50,898 nt of DNA from Thermoproteota archaeon (lineage in GTDB: Archaea; Korarchaeota; Korarchaeia; Korarchaeales; Korarchaeaceae). Where the stretch lies: positions 1-50,898 of the forward strand of contig JAOZFH010000032.1 in assembly GCA_027491415.1 (NCBI GenBank). Reading direction: 5' to 3'. The notes beneath the pieces were generated by a model. It ran no database searches. It was not told the origin of the DNA and was given only the letters and a program-made list of their open reading frames with translations. Below, piece by piece: positions 17,148 through 25,131 of the stretch (the stretch's first letter is position 1; every line of letters starts with the position of its first letter). Both the position numbers and the translations under genes were made by a program.

Positions 17148-17668
17148 GATACGTCTTCAAGCTGGTACGAGACCGGACAGGGCCCGTCAAGCTCTTATCC
17201 TACGTACTCGTCGCGCTCTCTAGGCTGAACGGGTTCACCGACAGGATGCTGGTGAGGCCGGGACATGCTCCGCCGGTTAGGGCGACCCGGGAGTTCGTCG
17301 TCGCAAGGTTGGCAGCGGACAGAGAGTTTCTGTTCGACTCGGGTGCCGCGCTGAGCGCCATATACGCCGCGAGACAGTCTGAAGAGCCAACAATAGAGTT
17401 CAGGTTCAGGGTAACTATCAAGTACTACTACAGGACCGACAGAGGGAGGATCATTACCCTCAGGTACGACAGGTACGACCTCACTGTTAGAACGGTAGAG
17501 GATGGAGTCTTGCTGGAACTTTCGATGCTTGGAGGACTGTCCAGGACCGATCCCACGTCTCTGGTGGACATGATAGTCGAGGAGGCGCGATCCGCATCGG
17601 GTTCCACCGTCCCAATTATCGTCGCCGTTGCCCCCCCTGGCGGTACTCTCGGAGGATCCGCTCGATAA
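17144..17668 (+). CDS. Conserved-looking protein of unknown function, coupled to hef
   Basis: The 174-residue product overlaps the hef stop (TTGA). It is rich in beta strands with many Arg/Tyr (FRFRVTIKYYYRTDRG; ITLRYDRYDLTVRTVEDGVLLELSML), has no transmembrane segment and no motif I recognise. The pairing with hef suggests a repair or replication accessory factor, but this is inference from position only. Its 3' end overlaps the convergent gene at 17616 by 53 nt, so the last residues (APPGGTLGGSAR) may be little constrained. Confidence 0.7.
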   Translation: MRYVFKLVRDRTGPVKLLSYVLVALSRLNGFTDRMLVRPGHAPPVRATREFVVARLAADREFLFDSGAALSAIYAARQSEEPTIEFRFRVTIKYYYRTDRGRIITLRYDRYDLTVRTVEDGVLLELSMLGGLSRTDPTSLVDMIVEEARSASGSTVPIIVAVAPPGGTLGGSAR

Positions 17669-17999
17669 CCTCGACCGTCTCAACGATCTCCCTGACCCTC
17701 GAGATTTCCTGGTGGTCCACCTCTCCAACCTCGATAGATCTCACGCTCCTATCTAGCAGGCCTATTAGCGCGTCCCTCAGGGCCATAAGGGAGTACATGG
17801 CCCTCGCCTCGGCCGCCTCCTCTTCGGACGACACTAGCACGTACTTCGTCCCACAAACCGCGCACACGACCTCGTCTCCCGCTTGGAATAGGGGGGACCC
17901 ACATCGAGGGCAAGTCTCCGAGAGCATCCTCCACCCTCGCTTTAGGGCCTCTGCCAGCTTGGCGGACTTATTCTCGGTCTCGTCCCTCTCCATCTCCAA
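17616..17999 (-). CDS. UPF0148 family protein (p27 autoantigen-like zinc ribbon)
   Basis: The 127-residue protein has a helical N-terminus and a zinc ribbon ETCPRCGSPLFQAGDEVVCAVCG, followed by a helical, charged C-terminal half. This matches the archaeal UPF0148/autoantigen p27 family, of unknown function. The ATG at 17999 (or the Met two codons later) lies ~25 nt after CTATTTAAAG on the minus strand (18019-18028), a good TATA box giving a nearly leaderless mRNA. Divergent to the UPF0147 gene. Confidence 0.8.
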   Translation of the reverse strand: MEMERDETENKSAKLAEALKRGWRMLSETCPRCGSPLFQAGDEVVCAVCGTKYVLVSSEEEAAEARAMYSLMALRDALIGLLDRSVRSIEVGEVDHQEISRVREIVETVEVIERILREYRQGGQRRR

Positions 18000-18082
18000 G
18001 GCGGGGGCCGCGGGGGGACTTTAAATAGGGATTAGTCAAACAATTTGAATTGAGCCCTAGTCGGTTTTGGGAGGTGGTTGCA

Positions 18083-18367
18083 ATGCCTAGGAGGTCTTCG
18101 GCCAAGAAGGCCGAGTATGAGAAGTTCGTCTCGGATGCCATCCAGATGTTAGATCGGATCTCGCAGGATCGGGGGGTGCCGCGTAACATAAGGAAGGCCA
18201 CCACCGACGTGATCGACGCGCTGAGGGATGAGTCCCTCTCCTACGGAGTCAGGGCCAGCAAGGCCATATCGCTCCTAAATGAGATCATCAGCGACATAAA
18301 CATGCCCCCGCAGACCAGGTCTCAGATCCTCTTGGTTGTGGGCCTTCTGGAGCGGATCAAGGACTGA
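18083..18367 (+). CDS. UPF0147 family protein
   Basis: A 94-residue all-helical protein with the family core QMLDRISQDRGVPRNIRKA (early half) and RASKAISLLNEIISDINMP, then PQTRSQILLVVGLLE. UPF0147 proteins are widespread in archaea and have no firm function. The ATG at 18083 is supported by GAGGTGG five bases upstream. It is a single gene followed by tRNA-Phe. Confidence 0.9.
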   Translation: MPRRSSAKKAEYEKFVSDAIQMLDRISQDRGVPRNIRKATTDVIDALRDESLSYGVRASKAISLLNEIISDINMPPQTRSQILLVVGLLERIKD

Positions 18368-18410
18368 GGCCGCCAAGCATATATTCGGCTCCCCCTATCC
18401 TTTGAGGGGC

Positions 18411-18502
18411 GCCGGGGTAGCTCAGACCGGGAGAGCGCCCGGCTGAAGGCTGGAAAGTTAGACACCGGGCGGTCGTGGGTTCAAGTCCCACCCCCGGCAC
18501 CA
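18411..18502 (+). tRNA. tRNA-Phe(GAA) with 15-nt intron
   Basis: Acceptor GCCGGGG/CCCCGGC, D-arm GCTC/GAGC, anticodon stem CCCGG/CCGGG, T-arm GTGGG-TTCAAGT-CCCAC, encoded CCA. Anticodon GAA at 18445-18447; intron 18449-18463 after nucleotide 37. The G37 is the substrate for wyosine chemistry; a TYW1-related radical SAM protein is encoded at 49437. Confidence 0.93.
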
Positions 18503-18627
18503 TCTATTCGGCTGTTGATCCACGTGTTCGGAGTTCCACCCCCGTGAGTCAGAGTTGTAGCATCTTGCTAGGGCTTCCCCGGGGGATCACCTTGTTCTCG
18601 AGGGAGGAAGAAGGTGGCGATCAGGCG

Positions 18628-18716
18628 TGGTGCGGGGGGTGGGATTTGAACCCACGCGGGCCTACGCCCACCCGGTCCTGAACCGGGCGCCTTGGACCAG
18701 GCTTGGCTACCCCCGC
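18628..18716 (-). tRNA. tRNA-Leu(CAG)
   Basis: Acceptor GCGGGGG/CCCCCGC, anticodon stem CCCGG/CCGGG with loop TTCAGGA, a long class II variable arm (GGGCGTAGGCCCG) and encoded CCA. No intron. A TATA-like TTTTAATA on the minus strand (18743-18750) lies ~27 nt upstream. Confidence 0.93.
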
Positions 18717-18768
18717 CCGAACCTACTCCCCTATTCTGGCCGTATTAAAACGTTAGGAGGTGATCGGG

Positions 18769-18846
18769 TGGTGCTCCGGCCGGGATTTGAACCCGGGTCT
18801 GGGGCTCGAAAGGCCCCTATGCTTGGCCTGGCTACACCACCGGAGC
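18769..18846 (-). tRNA. tRNA-Glu(UUC)
   Basis: Acceptor GCTCCGG/CCGGAGC, anticodon stem GGGGC/GCCCC with loop CTTTCGA, T-arm CCGGG-TTCAAAT-CCCGG and encoded CCA. No intron. It lies upstream of tRNA-Leu on the same strand. Confidence 0.93.
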
Positions 18847-18894
18847 ACCGGGGTGGCGGCTAATGGTCGGGGGGAAATAAAGGTTGGCTCAGGG

Positions 18895-20010
18895 TCAGAT
18901 GGACACCCCGAGCCTGTCCTCGAGCTTCTCCCGAAGGTAGCTCACGAACAGCTCCTTGAGTTCCTTCGCAGACGGGCTCATCGCCTTGAAGATCTCCAGC
19001 TCAGCCTTCTTCTTGTTCTTCAGGAACCACTCGTTCTCTCTCTGCCAGAACGGGTGCTGCAGGTTCGGCAGGTGCACGTTGTCCATAGCCGCCTTCAGGT
19101 CCGCCTGGGTCAGGGGCTCCAGCGCGAACTGGTAGTCCTTGAAGAAGCCCGTCTCAACGTCCTCCGCCATTATTCCTATGAACCTGGCCTCGGGCGCCGC
19201 GAGATACGGGATGTGGGCCGAGCTTATGCTGTTGTACACCACGGTAGCCGCTATCCTGAGGGACCAGGGGGAGAAGTCCGTCAGGATGGCTATAGGAACT
19301 CCCTCGTCCGACAGCATCCTGAGGAATCGTCGCATGCTCCTAGAGGCCTGCCCCTTTAGTATGGCTATGGCGAGGTTGTACTCCTCTGGAATGCCCAGCT
19401 CGATCATGTTCTTGGCGGGACCGACCTTCTCGACGGCTACGACCGCCTTAACGCCAATCCTCTTGAACTTGATATTCTCGGGCCTCGGGGGGACCGAGTA
19501 CCCCATCTCGCCGACTCTGTCTGCCCTTATGGTCCTTCCGGTCATGTCCACAAGCTCTATGTCTCCGTAGATCCAGCCTCTGGGGTCGCTCGTTATGGAG
19601 AAGGCCTCCCGTGGGGCGCCTAGGATGAGCTCCATCAAGACGATCCGGGCGTCGGTCTCCCTCTGATCCTCGGGAAAGAGCGTCCCCTTCAGTCGCTCGA
19701 CCTTGTGCAGGTAGTAGAAATCCCTCTTGGTCATGGTGAGCCCGTTCTCGAGGTGGTCGAGCGCCTTGGCCAGGCCGTAGAGCACTCCAGCCAGCGTCTT
19801 GACGCTCTTTACCCTGTCCCCCTCTATCTCGCTGAAGGTCTTGGGCCTGAAGATGTAGCCGACGTCCTCCCTGAACTCGATGTTCCCCTTGGAGTTCGGC
19901 GGATACCTAATGCTTGGGAACTCACCCCGCTCTATGTCCTCGATCATCCGCTCAGCTATCTCCATTATCCTCCTCTTGATCTCCTCCACGGACTCAGCTT
20001 CCGTCGCCAC
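18895..20010 (-). CDS. top6A: DNA topoisomerase VI subunit A (Spo11-like)
   Basis: Subunit A makes the double-strand break through a tyrosine in its 5Y-CAP domain. The 371-residue product has MTKRDFYYLHKVE with the catalytic Tyr at residue 99/100, then a Toprim domain with the metal-binding Glu in VVAVEKVG (residue ~194). The second Toprim motif, normally DxDPxG, reads DFSPWS at residues 245-250, so the second acidic residue and the glycine are replaced. The C-terminal part (PLTQADLKAAM; FLKNKKKAELEIF) is ordinary. It overlaps top6B by 17 nt at the end of a long conserved operon. Confidence 0.94.
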   Translation of the reverse strand: MATEAESVEEIKRRIMEIAERMIEDIERGEFPSIRYPPNSKGNIEFREDVGYIFRPKTFSEIEGDRVKSVKTLAGVLYGLAKALDHLENGLTMTKRDFYYLHKVERLKGTLFPEDQRETDARIVLMELILGAPREAFSITSDPRGWIYGDIELVDMTGRTIRADRVGEMGYSVPPRPENIKFKRIGVKAVVAVEKVGPAKNMIELGIPEEYNLAIAILKGQASRSMRRFLRMLSDEGVPIAILTDFSPWSLRIAATVVYNSISSAHIPYLAAPEARFIGIMAEDVETGFFKDYQFALEPLTQADLKAAMDNVHLPNLQHPFWQRENEWFLKNKKKAELEIFKAMSPSAKELKELFVSYLREKLEDRLGVSI

Positions 20011-21562
20011 TCTCCCTCACCTCCACCGGGACCTCCACCTTGGCCTTCCTCGCCACCTTGGCTAGTACGGTCTCAATGGGCGGCCGCTCCCCAGTCAACT
20101 CCTCGAGGACCTCCGCTATCAGCGCGTAGTACCTAGACAGGAGCTCAACCCTCCTGGCTGCCGATGCGGCCCTCCTCTTTCTGCTGAGGTAGATCCTCAG
20201 ATCCCTCGCGCAGGCCCTCCAGCCGAGTTCAACCTCCCTCGCCAGCTCGGGCTTGTTTGCGATGAACTCCTTCCCAACGGTCTTGAACGGGACCTTTGTA
20301 GAGACAACGTGGAAGAAGAGGGCGATTGGCTCATCCTCCAAGGACTTGAGCCCGTAGACGCTCCAGTTGAGGCGCCTGGCCACCAGGTAGGAGACGTCGC
20401 TGCTGACGTCGTAGAGGAGGGGAATCCTGTTGGCGAACCGGTAGAGCTGGATCTCCCCGGCGGGCTTTATGTCACCTCCGTAGGCGATGGCCGTCTCCAC
20501 TATGACTGGGTGGCCCTCGACGACTGCGGGGGGCCTCTGAACTGCCTTTACGAACTCCGGCCTGAGCTCCTTCTTGATGCCCTCCTCCCACAGATTGGGA
20601 CCCAGCGGAGACAGGACGCTTGGGTCGGGCGGGAGGTAGTTGTCGTAGGTGACGAGCGCCTTGAACAGCCTCTCCAGCTCCTCATCGCTCAGCCTCTTGG
20701 GGCTGAGGTCCGGAGACAGGCCGGCCCTGGCCAAGATCTCCGCCGCCGTCTTGGGGCCTACCCTCTGGAAGTGGGTGGTCAGGAATCCAGCCAGCTTCCG
20801 GGTGTTCGTGGTCTCGGCGAGCCTCTTCAGCAGCTCAAAGTCGATTCCCTTGGGGTGAAACTTCGTCTCCTTTGGCGGAGGGGGTATCTGGTCAGTGGTC
20901 CTGGCGAAGAAGAAGAATAGGCCGTCTGGGTCGATGAACATTATGTCCGCGTAGGGGGTGACGATCGCCGTCTGGTGGAGGTAGTCGATGATCTTCGACC
21001 TGGCCCGCCTGTAGTTCCCCTCGAAATAGAGCTCTACCGTCGTCATCGACCTCCGCGTCACGCCTGCCAATATCCTCCTGTCCAGGACAATCGGCTCGTT
21101 TTTCTGGATGTCGATCTTCATGGTGAACTCGTAGAGGGGCGATCCCTCTCTCCCCGTTATCACCTTGAAAGGCCGGTTCGTCGTGATCTGTCCGTAGAGG
21201 AGCGCCATGGTTCCTCCAAGCCCGAACGTCCCCCTGCTCTGCATCAGCTTGTACTTGGAGCTGACGAAGACCTTCCCGAAGGCTGCCGGAACGTCCTCGG
21301 GGTCAAGCCCAACCCCGTTGTCCCTCACCCTCAGCATGTAGACGGCCGTCCCCTCAAGGCGACCCTCGGCCACCTCCTCCATCGTGAGCATGACCTTGGG
21401 GGGCCGCCCGGCTAGCTCGCTGGCGTCCAGCGCGTTCTCCACGAGTTCCCTCACGGTCGTGTAGGTGGCCCTGACGGGGTTGTCAAATCCCGCCAGTGAT
21501 CTGTTTCTGTAGAAGAAGTCGGCAGCGCTAATCTGCTCGAGTTCCTTCAGCCCTCCTCCCAT
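19994..21562 (-). CDS. top6B: DNA topoisomerase VI subunit B
   Basis: Subunit B is the GHKL ATPase that gates strand passage. The 522-residue protein shows the N-box VRELVENALDASE, the G1 box LRVRDNGVGLDPEDV, a G2-type ATP lid GTFGLGGTMALLYGQITT (the usual form is GQQGIGIS, so this lid is diverged), an H2TH segment (FQRVGPKTAAEILARAG) and the transducer domain with its long C-terminal helix. ATG at 21562. It overlaps the KH gene upstream by 16 nt and top6A downstream. Confidence 0.96.
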   Translation of the reverse strand: MGGGLKELEQISAADFFYRNRSLAGFDNPVRATYTTVRELVENALDASELAGRPPKVMLTMEEVAEGRLEGTAVYMLRVRDNGVGLDPEDVPAAFGKVFVSSKYKLMQSRGTFGLGGTMALLYGQITTNRPFKVITGREGSPLYEFTMKIDIQKNEPIVLDRRILAGVTRRSMTTVELYFEGNYRRARSKIIDYLHQTAIVTPYADIMFIDPDGLFFFFARTTDQIPPPPKETKFHPKGIDFELLKRLAETTNTRKLAGFLTTHFQRVGPKTAAEILARAGLSPDLSPKRLSDEELERLFKALVTYDNYLPPDPSVLSPLGPNLWEEGIKKELRPEFVKAVQRPPAVVEGHPVIVETAIAYGGDIKPAGEIQLYRFANRIPLLYDVSSDVSYLVARRLNWSVYGLKSLEDEPIALFFHVVSTKVPFKTVGKEFIANKPELAREVELGWRACARDLRIYLSRKRRAASAARRVELLSRYYALIAEVLEELTGERPPIETVLAKVARKAKVEVPVEVRESGDGS

Positions 21563-22179
21563 TCCTCACCCTCCTCTCCACTCTCCTTCATCCGCCGACG
21601 GGACCTCGCCTCCCTCATGATCATCATCTGCTCCAGGACTTCCCTCTCCCGCATCTCGGCGATCTTTCGCTCCATCCTCCGGTAGGCGGTGGAGTGCCTG
21701 GAGCCAGAGGCGAGGGATACGATCGCCTCCTTGGCGGGGATGATGTCGTAGTACCTTCCAATTATGGCCGCAGTGTGGCCGTATATTGATATGTCGGTCC
21801 CGGTGCGGCTCTCGATGTAGGTCCGCGCCCTCCCCCCCTCCCCTATGAGCCTCCCCCGGATCCTCTGAAGGGCGTTCTTGCTGGGACCGACGTAATCACG
21901 AAGGTCGACTATCTCCAGCACATACTCGTCGTTCAGGAGCTTCATCGCCCTTTCGGGGGAAAAGCCTCTCCCAATCGCCTGAATAACGGATTGAAGCTTG
22001 TGGGGCATGAGGGGGTCCTCGGGGGGCTCCTCAAACGTGATCGTGACCTCGCCGGACCCGCTGTCCACGGTTATCTTCGCCCCGGTCACCCTCTCGAGGT
22101 ACCTCCTGGTGGCCCCTCTCTTCCCTATGAGCACGCCCACCCTGTTCCTCGGGATCTTGACTCTAATCTCGATGGCCAT
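21547..22179 (-). CDS. KH-domain RNA-binding protein, Pno1/Dim2-like
   Basis: The 210-residue protein carries two KH domains: VKIPRNRVGVLIGKRGATRRYLE (GKRG loop) and LQRIRGRLIGEGGRARTYIES (GEGG loop). This is the archaeal counterpart of Pno1/Dim2, which binds the 3' end of 16S rRNA during small-subunit maturation. The acidic tail (ESGEEGEEWEEG) lies in the overlap with top6B. It follows rio1 by 8 nt; KH protein and Rio1 act together in eukaryotic 40S maturation. Confidence 0.93.
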   Translation of the reverse strand: MAIEIRVKIPRNRVGVLIGKRGATRRYLERVTGAKITVDSGSGEVTITFEEPPEDPLMPHKLQSVIQAIGRGFSPERAMKLLNDEYVLEIVDLRDYVGPSKNALQRIRGRLIGEGGRARTYIESRTGTDISIYGHTAAIIGRYYDIIPAKEAIVSLASGSRHSTAYRRMERKIAEMREREVLEQMMIMREARSRRRMKESGEEGEEWEEG

Positions 22180-22187
22180 TCAGGGGC

Positions 22188-23000
22188 TCACCTCGCCTCT
22201 CCCTCTCTAATCAACTCATCAACGAAGCTCCACGGGTCAGGGCCCCTCACCCCAAACCTGGTCGAGAAGAAGCGGATCACCCTCTCAACGTCCCTCCTGA
22301 GGTAAGCCTCGGCCATCGGGTGCAGGGTGACAACGGCCTGGGAGACGTCTATCACCCAGTGCTTCTCCCTCCAGTACATGATGTTGTACTCACTCAGGTC
22401 TCCGTGAACGAGTTCCGCGTCTAGGTACGTCCTCCTAACGTCTGCCAGTATGGCATCGAGGGTGGAACTCGGGTCCGGGAGTTCCCTCACCTCCCTCAGT
22501 AGGGGGGCTGGGAATCCCTCGTCTCCTATGAACTCCATCACGAGCACGTTTCCCACGACTGCTATGGGCTTAGGAACAGATACTCCGGCTTCGTAGAGCC
22601 GGACGAGGTTCCTATACTCCTTCTTCGCCCACAGCCTTATCAGGCGATCTCTATCCCTCACCGGAACGAAGCGATAGTCCCCCACGATGTAGTCCAGGTA
22701 CTTCCTGAAGTTGGCGGTGGCGATCTTGTATACCTTCACTGCCACATCCCCCTCGGGTCCCGTGCCGGCCATCACGACGGCCTCCTTACCCGCACTCACG
22801 ATCCAGGTTATGTCTCTTATCACGCCTTTATTAAACAGTTTTATGAGGGCTCTGATCGTTCTTGTATCAAAAACCAACTGCCTGACCTTGTAGTACTCCT
22901 CGTCCTTGAATCTCTTCGCCCGCTTGGCGTACTCCTCCTCCATTATTCTCTCGAGCCGGCGCTCGATCTCCTCGTAGCCCTCATCGGGCTCAGAGGACAT
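22188..23000 (-). CDS. rio1: RIO1-family protein kinase
   Basis: Rio1 is an atypical kinase/ATPase acting late in small-subunit maturation. The 270-residue protein has the N-terminal RIO helices, a flexible glycine-poor P-loop (ISTGKEA position reads VSAGKEAVVM), VAVKVYKIATANFRK with the ATP-binding Lys, the catalytic loop ELVHGDLSEYNIM and the metal-binding VIDVSQAV. All key residues are present. It overlaps the aIF1A stop by 11 nt. Confidence 0.96.
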   Translation of the reverse strand: MSSEPDEGYEEIERRLERIMEEEYAKRAKRFKDEEYYKVRQLVFDTRTIRALIKLFNKGVIRDITWIVSAGKEAVVMAGTGPEGDVAVKVYKIATANFRKYLDYIVGDYRFVPVRDRDRLIRLWAKKEYRNLVRLYEAGVSVPKPIAVVGNVLVMEFIGDEGFPAPLLREVRELPDPSSTLDAILADVRRTYLDAELVHGDLSEYNIMYWREKHWVIDVSQAVVTLHPMAEAYLRRDVERVIRFFSTRFGVRGPDPWSFVDELIREGEAR

Positions 23001-23337
23001 CCTCCATCATCGCCCAAGACCTGTCGAGGTACCCCTTCTCAATGAGCCACTCGACCTGCTGACGGTTGTACCTTACCACTATGTCCCCCCTGTCCCTCTT
23101 GAAGGGCCAGACGGATACGAGCACTATGTCCCCCCTCCTTATCCAGTGTCGCTTGCCCCTGAGCTTCCCCCTCACCCTAGCTATCCTGACGACGCCGTCG
23201 GTGCACTCGACCCTGAAGTGCCCCTTGCCCACTGGGTCCAGGACTCGACCGAAGACCTCAAGGTCCTCGTCAGCGGGTAGAAGCTCCTCCATCTCGGCGT
23301 CAAGAGAACTCTCGGGCTTTGAGGACTTCTTTGACAT
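22990..23337 (-). CDS. eif1A: Translation initiation factor aIF1A
   Basis: aIF1A binds the A site of the small subunit and helps select the start codon. The 115-residue protein has a Ser/Lys tip, an OB fold (EVFGRVLDPVGKGHFRVECTDG; RVRGKLRGKRHWIRRGDIVLV) and the C-terminal helices. The ATG at 23337 is chosen because GGAGGAGG precedes it; an upstream in-frame TTG at 23394 gives an Arg-rich extension but lies at or before the start expected from the TATA-like ATATTTTAG near 23412-23420. Confidence 0.94.
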   Translation of the reverse strand: MSKKSSKPESSLDAEMEELLPADEDLEVFGRVLDPVGKGHFRVECTDGVVRIARVRGKLRGKRHWIRRGDIVLVSVWPFKRDRGDIVVRYNRQQVEWLIEKGYLDRSWAMMEDVL

Positions 23338-23422
23338 GGGCCTCCTCCTCCGCCTGAAGGTTCTCTTTCTCTTCCCCCTCCTGCGCGATGGCAAGATAAA
23401 CGCCGCCTTCTAAAATATTCCC

Positions 23423-23845
23423 TCAGACCTTCGGGACCGGCGTCTCGGCCCCGCAGGCCAGACACTTCAGAACGAGAGTCCTCTTCACCTTGACGAGCTT
23501 CGTGTCAGGCCTTCCACAGATGGGGCAGAGCACGTACCTCTCTATGAACCTCTTCACCCTGGCGTCGACCAGTTGGGGGTCTATCCTCCTGGACAGTATC
23601 AGCTTGCCGCCTCCGGTCGTCATGTAGGGGCTTCCAAGCTCTCTGGACAGATACCGGGCGACGAGCTTTGGATCCCTGTTGAGGGTGTCGCATATCTCCT
23701 TGAAGTTGATGATGTGCGTCTGCCTCCCTTCAATAATCACCACGGGGGTGGGCGGGGTGAACCTCTCACCGCTAACGACTACCCCCTTCGGGAGCCTCTC
23801 GCGGGCTGCCCGGAGCATCTCAAGGTACTCCTCCTTAGTCGACAA
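23423..23845 (-). CDS. eif2B: Translation initiation factor aIF2 subunit beta
   Basis: Part of the aIF2 complex that carries initiator tRNA. The 140-residue product has an N-terminal helix, the core domain (RQTHIINFKEICDTLNRDPKLVARYL; RELGSPYMTTGGGKLIL) and a C-terminal zinc ribbon VLCPICGRPDTKLVKVKRTLVLKCLACGA (quoted in part: CPIC...CLAC). Length is typical. It lies between the RPA-like gene and aIF1A. Confidence 0.95.
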   Translation of the reverse strand: MSTKEEYLEMLRAARERLPKGVVVSGERFTPPTPVVIIEGRQTHIINFKEICDTLNRDPKLVARYLSRELGSPYMTTGGGKLILSRRIDPQLVDARVKRFIERYVLCPICGRPDTKLVKVKRTLVLKCLACGAETPVPKV

Positions 23846-23865
23846 GGTTCTACCTCCTCCGATCG

Positions 23866-24498
23866 CTAAGCTACGACGTACCTCCCTCTCTCGTCAAGGT
23901 ATATTAACCCTTCCTCCATCAGTCGGTCCAGGGCACGGAGTACTGCCCCCCTTTTGGAGCCTGAGAACCCAGCAACGATCTGTTCCTCAGACAGGGGCCC
24001 CCTCTCTCCGAGGAGCTTCAGAATGGCCTCCCTCACGTCCGAAGGTTCGCCTTCCGCCCCCTCATCCCCGGCTGACGCCGCGGCGGCGATCCTCATCCTC
24101 TCTCTGAGGATCTCCAGGGCCCTAACCAATATCCAGTTGGGGTCCTCGACCCTCACCGTAAGCTGGGGGACGACGTACCTCTCTCCCTTCCACTCCCTCA
24201 CCCTGCCCACCACGTCCAGCACGGTTCCCCGCGAGTAGGGGGACCCGGTCTCCGGGTCCACGAGCATCTCGACGTCTTGGTCCCAGGCCCTAACCGATAT
24301 GGATCCCGTCCCGTCCTCTAAGACGACCCTCGCGTGTCCCGCGTCTGTGCTCATGTATGAGTCGACCACAACCCCCATCACCCTGACGGAGACGACGCTT
24401 CCGCCGGTTGGGAGTCTGAAGTACCTGACCGTTCCGACGCTCACGTCCTCAAACCGGCCCTCGAGGATCTCCCTGATCCACACCTTCGCCGCGGGCAT
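23866..24498 (-). CDS. RPA-like OB-fold protein with winged helix
   Basis: The 210-residue product has an N-terminal OB fold (VVSVRVMGVVVDSYMS; RVVLEDGTGSISVRAWD) resembling RPA32/archaeal RPA-associated proteins, and a C-terminal winged helix (VREAILKLLGERGPLSEEQIVA; ALDRLMEEGLIYLDERGRYV). This architecture is that of the small RPA subunit: single-strand DNA binding plus a protein-interaction winged helix. It opens the operon running to top6A, so its transcription may be tied to initiation factors and topoisomerase VI. Confidence 0.8.
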   Translation of the reverse strand: MPAAKVWIREILEGRFEDVSVGTVRYFRLPTGGSVVSVRVMGVVVDSYMSTDAGHARVVLEDGTGSISVRAWDQDVEMLVDPETGSPYSRGTVLDVVGRVREWKGERYVVPQLTVRVEDPNWILVRALEILRERMRIAAAASAGDEGAEGEPSDVREAILKLLGERGPLSEEQIVAGFSGSKRGAVLRALDRLMEEGLIYLDERGRYVVA

Positions 24499-24546
24499 TC
24501 GCGCAGGCAGTCCCGAGCTGACCCCCCAGGCCTGCCACTCTCTATC

Positions 24547-24555
24547 TTTATATAA
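24547..24555 (+). promoter_or_regulatory. TATA box of tRNA-Ile(UAU)
   Basis: TTTATATAA stands about 30 nt before the mature tRNA start; it also lies upstream of the RPA-like operon, which starts 49 nt away on the other strand. Confidence 0.65.
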
Positions 24556-24584
24556 GCCAGCCCGGCAGCGGGGGCCGGGGGCGG

Positions 24585-24691
24585 GGGCCCGTGGCTCAGC
24601 CTGGATAGAGCGCCCGCCTTATATGGCGGCTCCCGCCACAAGCCAGGGGAAAAGCGGGAGGTCGCGGGTTCAAGTCCCGCCGGGCCCACCA
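24585..24691 (+). tRNA. tRNA-Ile(UAU) with 29-nt intron
   Basis: Acceptor GGGCCCG/CGGGCCC, D-arm GCTC/GAGC, anticodon stem CCCGC/GCGGG, T-arm GCGGG-TTCAAGT-CCCGC, discriminator A, encoded CCA. With the intron at the standard site after nucleotide 37 (24624-24652, which contains its own GGCGG-CTC-CCGCC hairpin), the anticodon is TAT at 24620-24622. Outside the anticodon stem it is nearly identical to tRNA-Ile(GAU) at 2948. Most archaea read AUA with a CAU tRNA bearing agmatidine, so a UAU anticodon is unusual. Confidence 0.85.
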
Positions 24692-24712
24692 CCCCCAGTT
24701 GGGTGGCCACCC

Positions 24713-25114
24713 TTGACCGAGAGGGAGTTGGTGTTGGATACCTCTTTTCTGCTGGGGATTTTCGAGAAGAAGGTCCCCGTGAGCTTGAGCCACCTCTTAG
24801 ACTTGGTTCCCGGCGCTAGGCTCGTCACCCTCACCTCGTGCCTCGAGGAGCTGAGGGTTAAGGCGGATGGGCGAGATCCCGCCGCCAGGAGCGTCTTGAG
24901 TTCCCTTCCTGCGCTAGAGATCGAGGTGAGGGAGTCGTCGGGGCCAGCGGACGAGGCGATAGTGAAGTACTCCTCCACCGGGTTCGGGAGCAGGGTGGTG
25001 GTCACCTTGGACAATGCGTTAAAGAACAGGTGCCTTGAGCGGGGTGTGCCGGTGGTGTACCTCAGGGCAGGCAAGAGGCTGGTCCTCGAAGACCCCGCCA
25101 AGTTCAGGCCCTGA
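24713..25114 (+). CDS. PIN-domain ribonuclease-like protein (Fcf1/Utp24-like)
   Basis: The 133-residue protein is a single PIN domain with the expected acidic residues: LVLDTSFLLGIF, SCLEELRVKA, GPADEAIVKYS and VVTLDNALKNR, followed by VPVVYLRAGKRL. Archaeal PIN proteins next to rpo7/spt4 belong to the Fcf1/Utp24-like group implicated in rRNA processing. The TTG at 24713 follows tRNA-Ile by 21 nt. It is followed by rpo7 after 17 nt. Confidence 0.85.
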   Translation: MTERELVLDTSFLLGIFEKKVPVSLSHLLDLVPGARLVTLTSCLEELRVKADGRDPAARSVLSSLPALEIEVRESSGPADEAIVKYSSTGFGSRVVVTLDNALKNRCLERGVPVVYLRAGKRLVLEDPAKFRP

Positions 25115-25131
25115 GCACCGGGGGTGATCGT

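Noticed and set aside
18503-18627. Box C/D sRNA between tRNA-Phe and tRNA-Leu
   Set aside because: No clear C and D box pair; the 125 bases show nothing I can support.
23338-23394. Arg-rich N-terminal extension of aIF1A from TTG 23394
   Set aside because: A strong ribosome binding site points to ATG 23337, and the TATA position would place the transcript start after the TTG.
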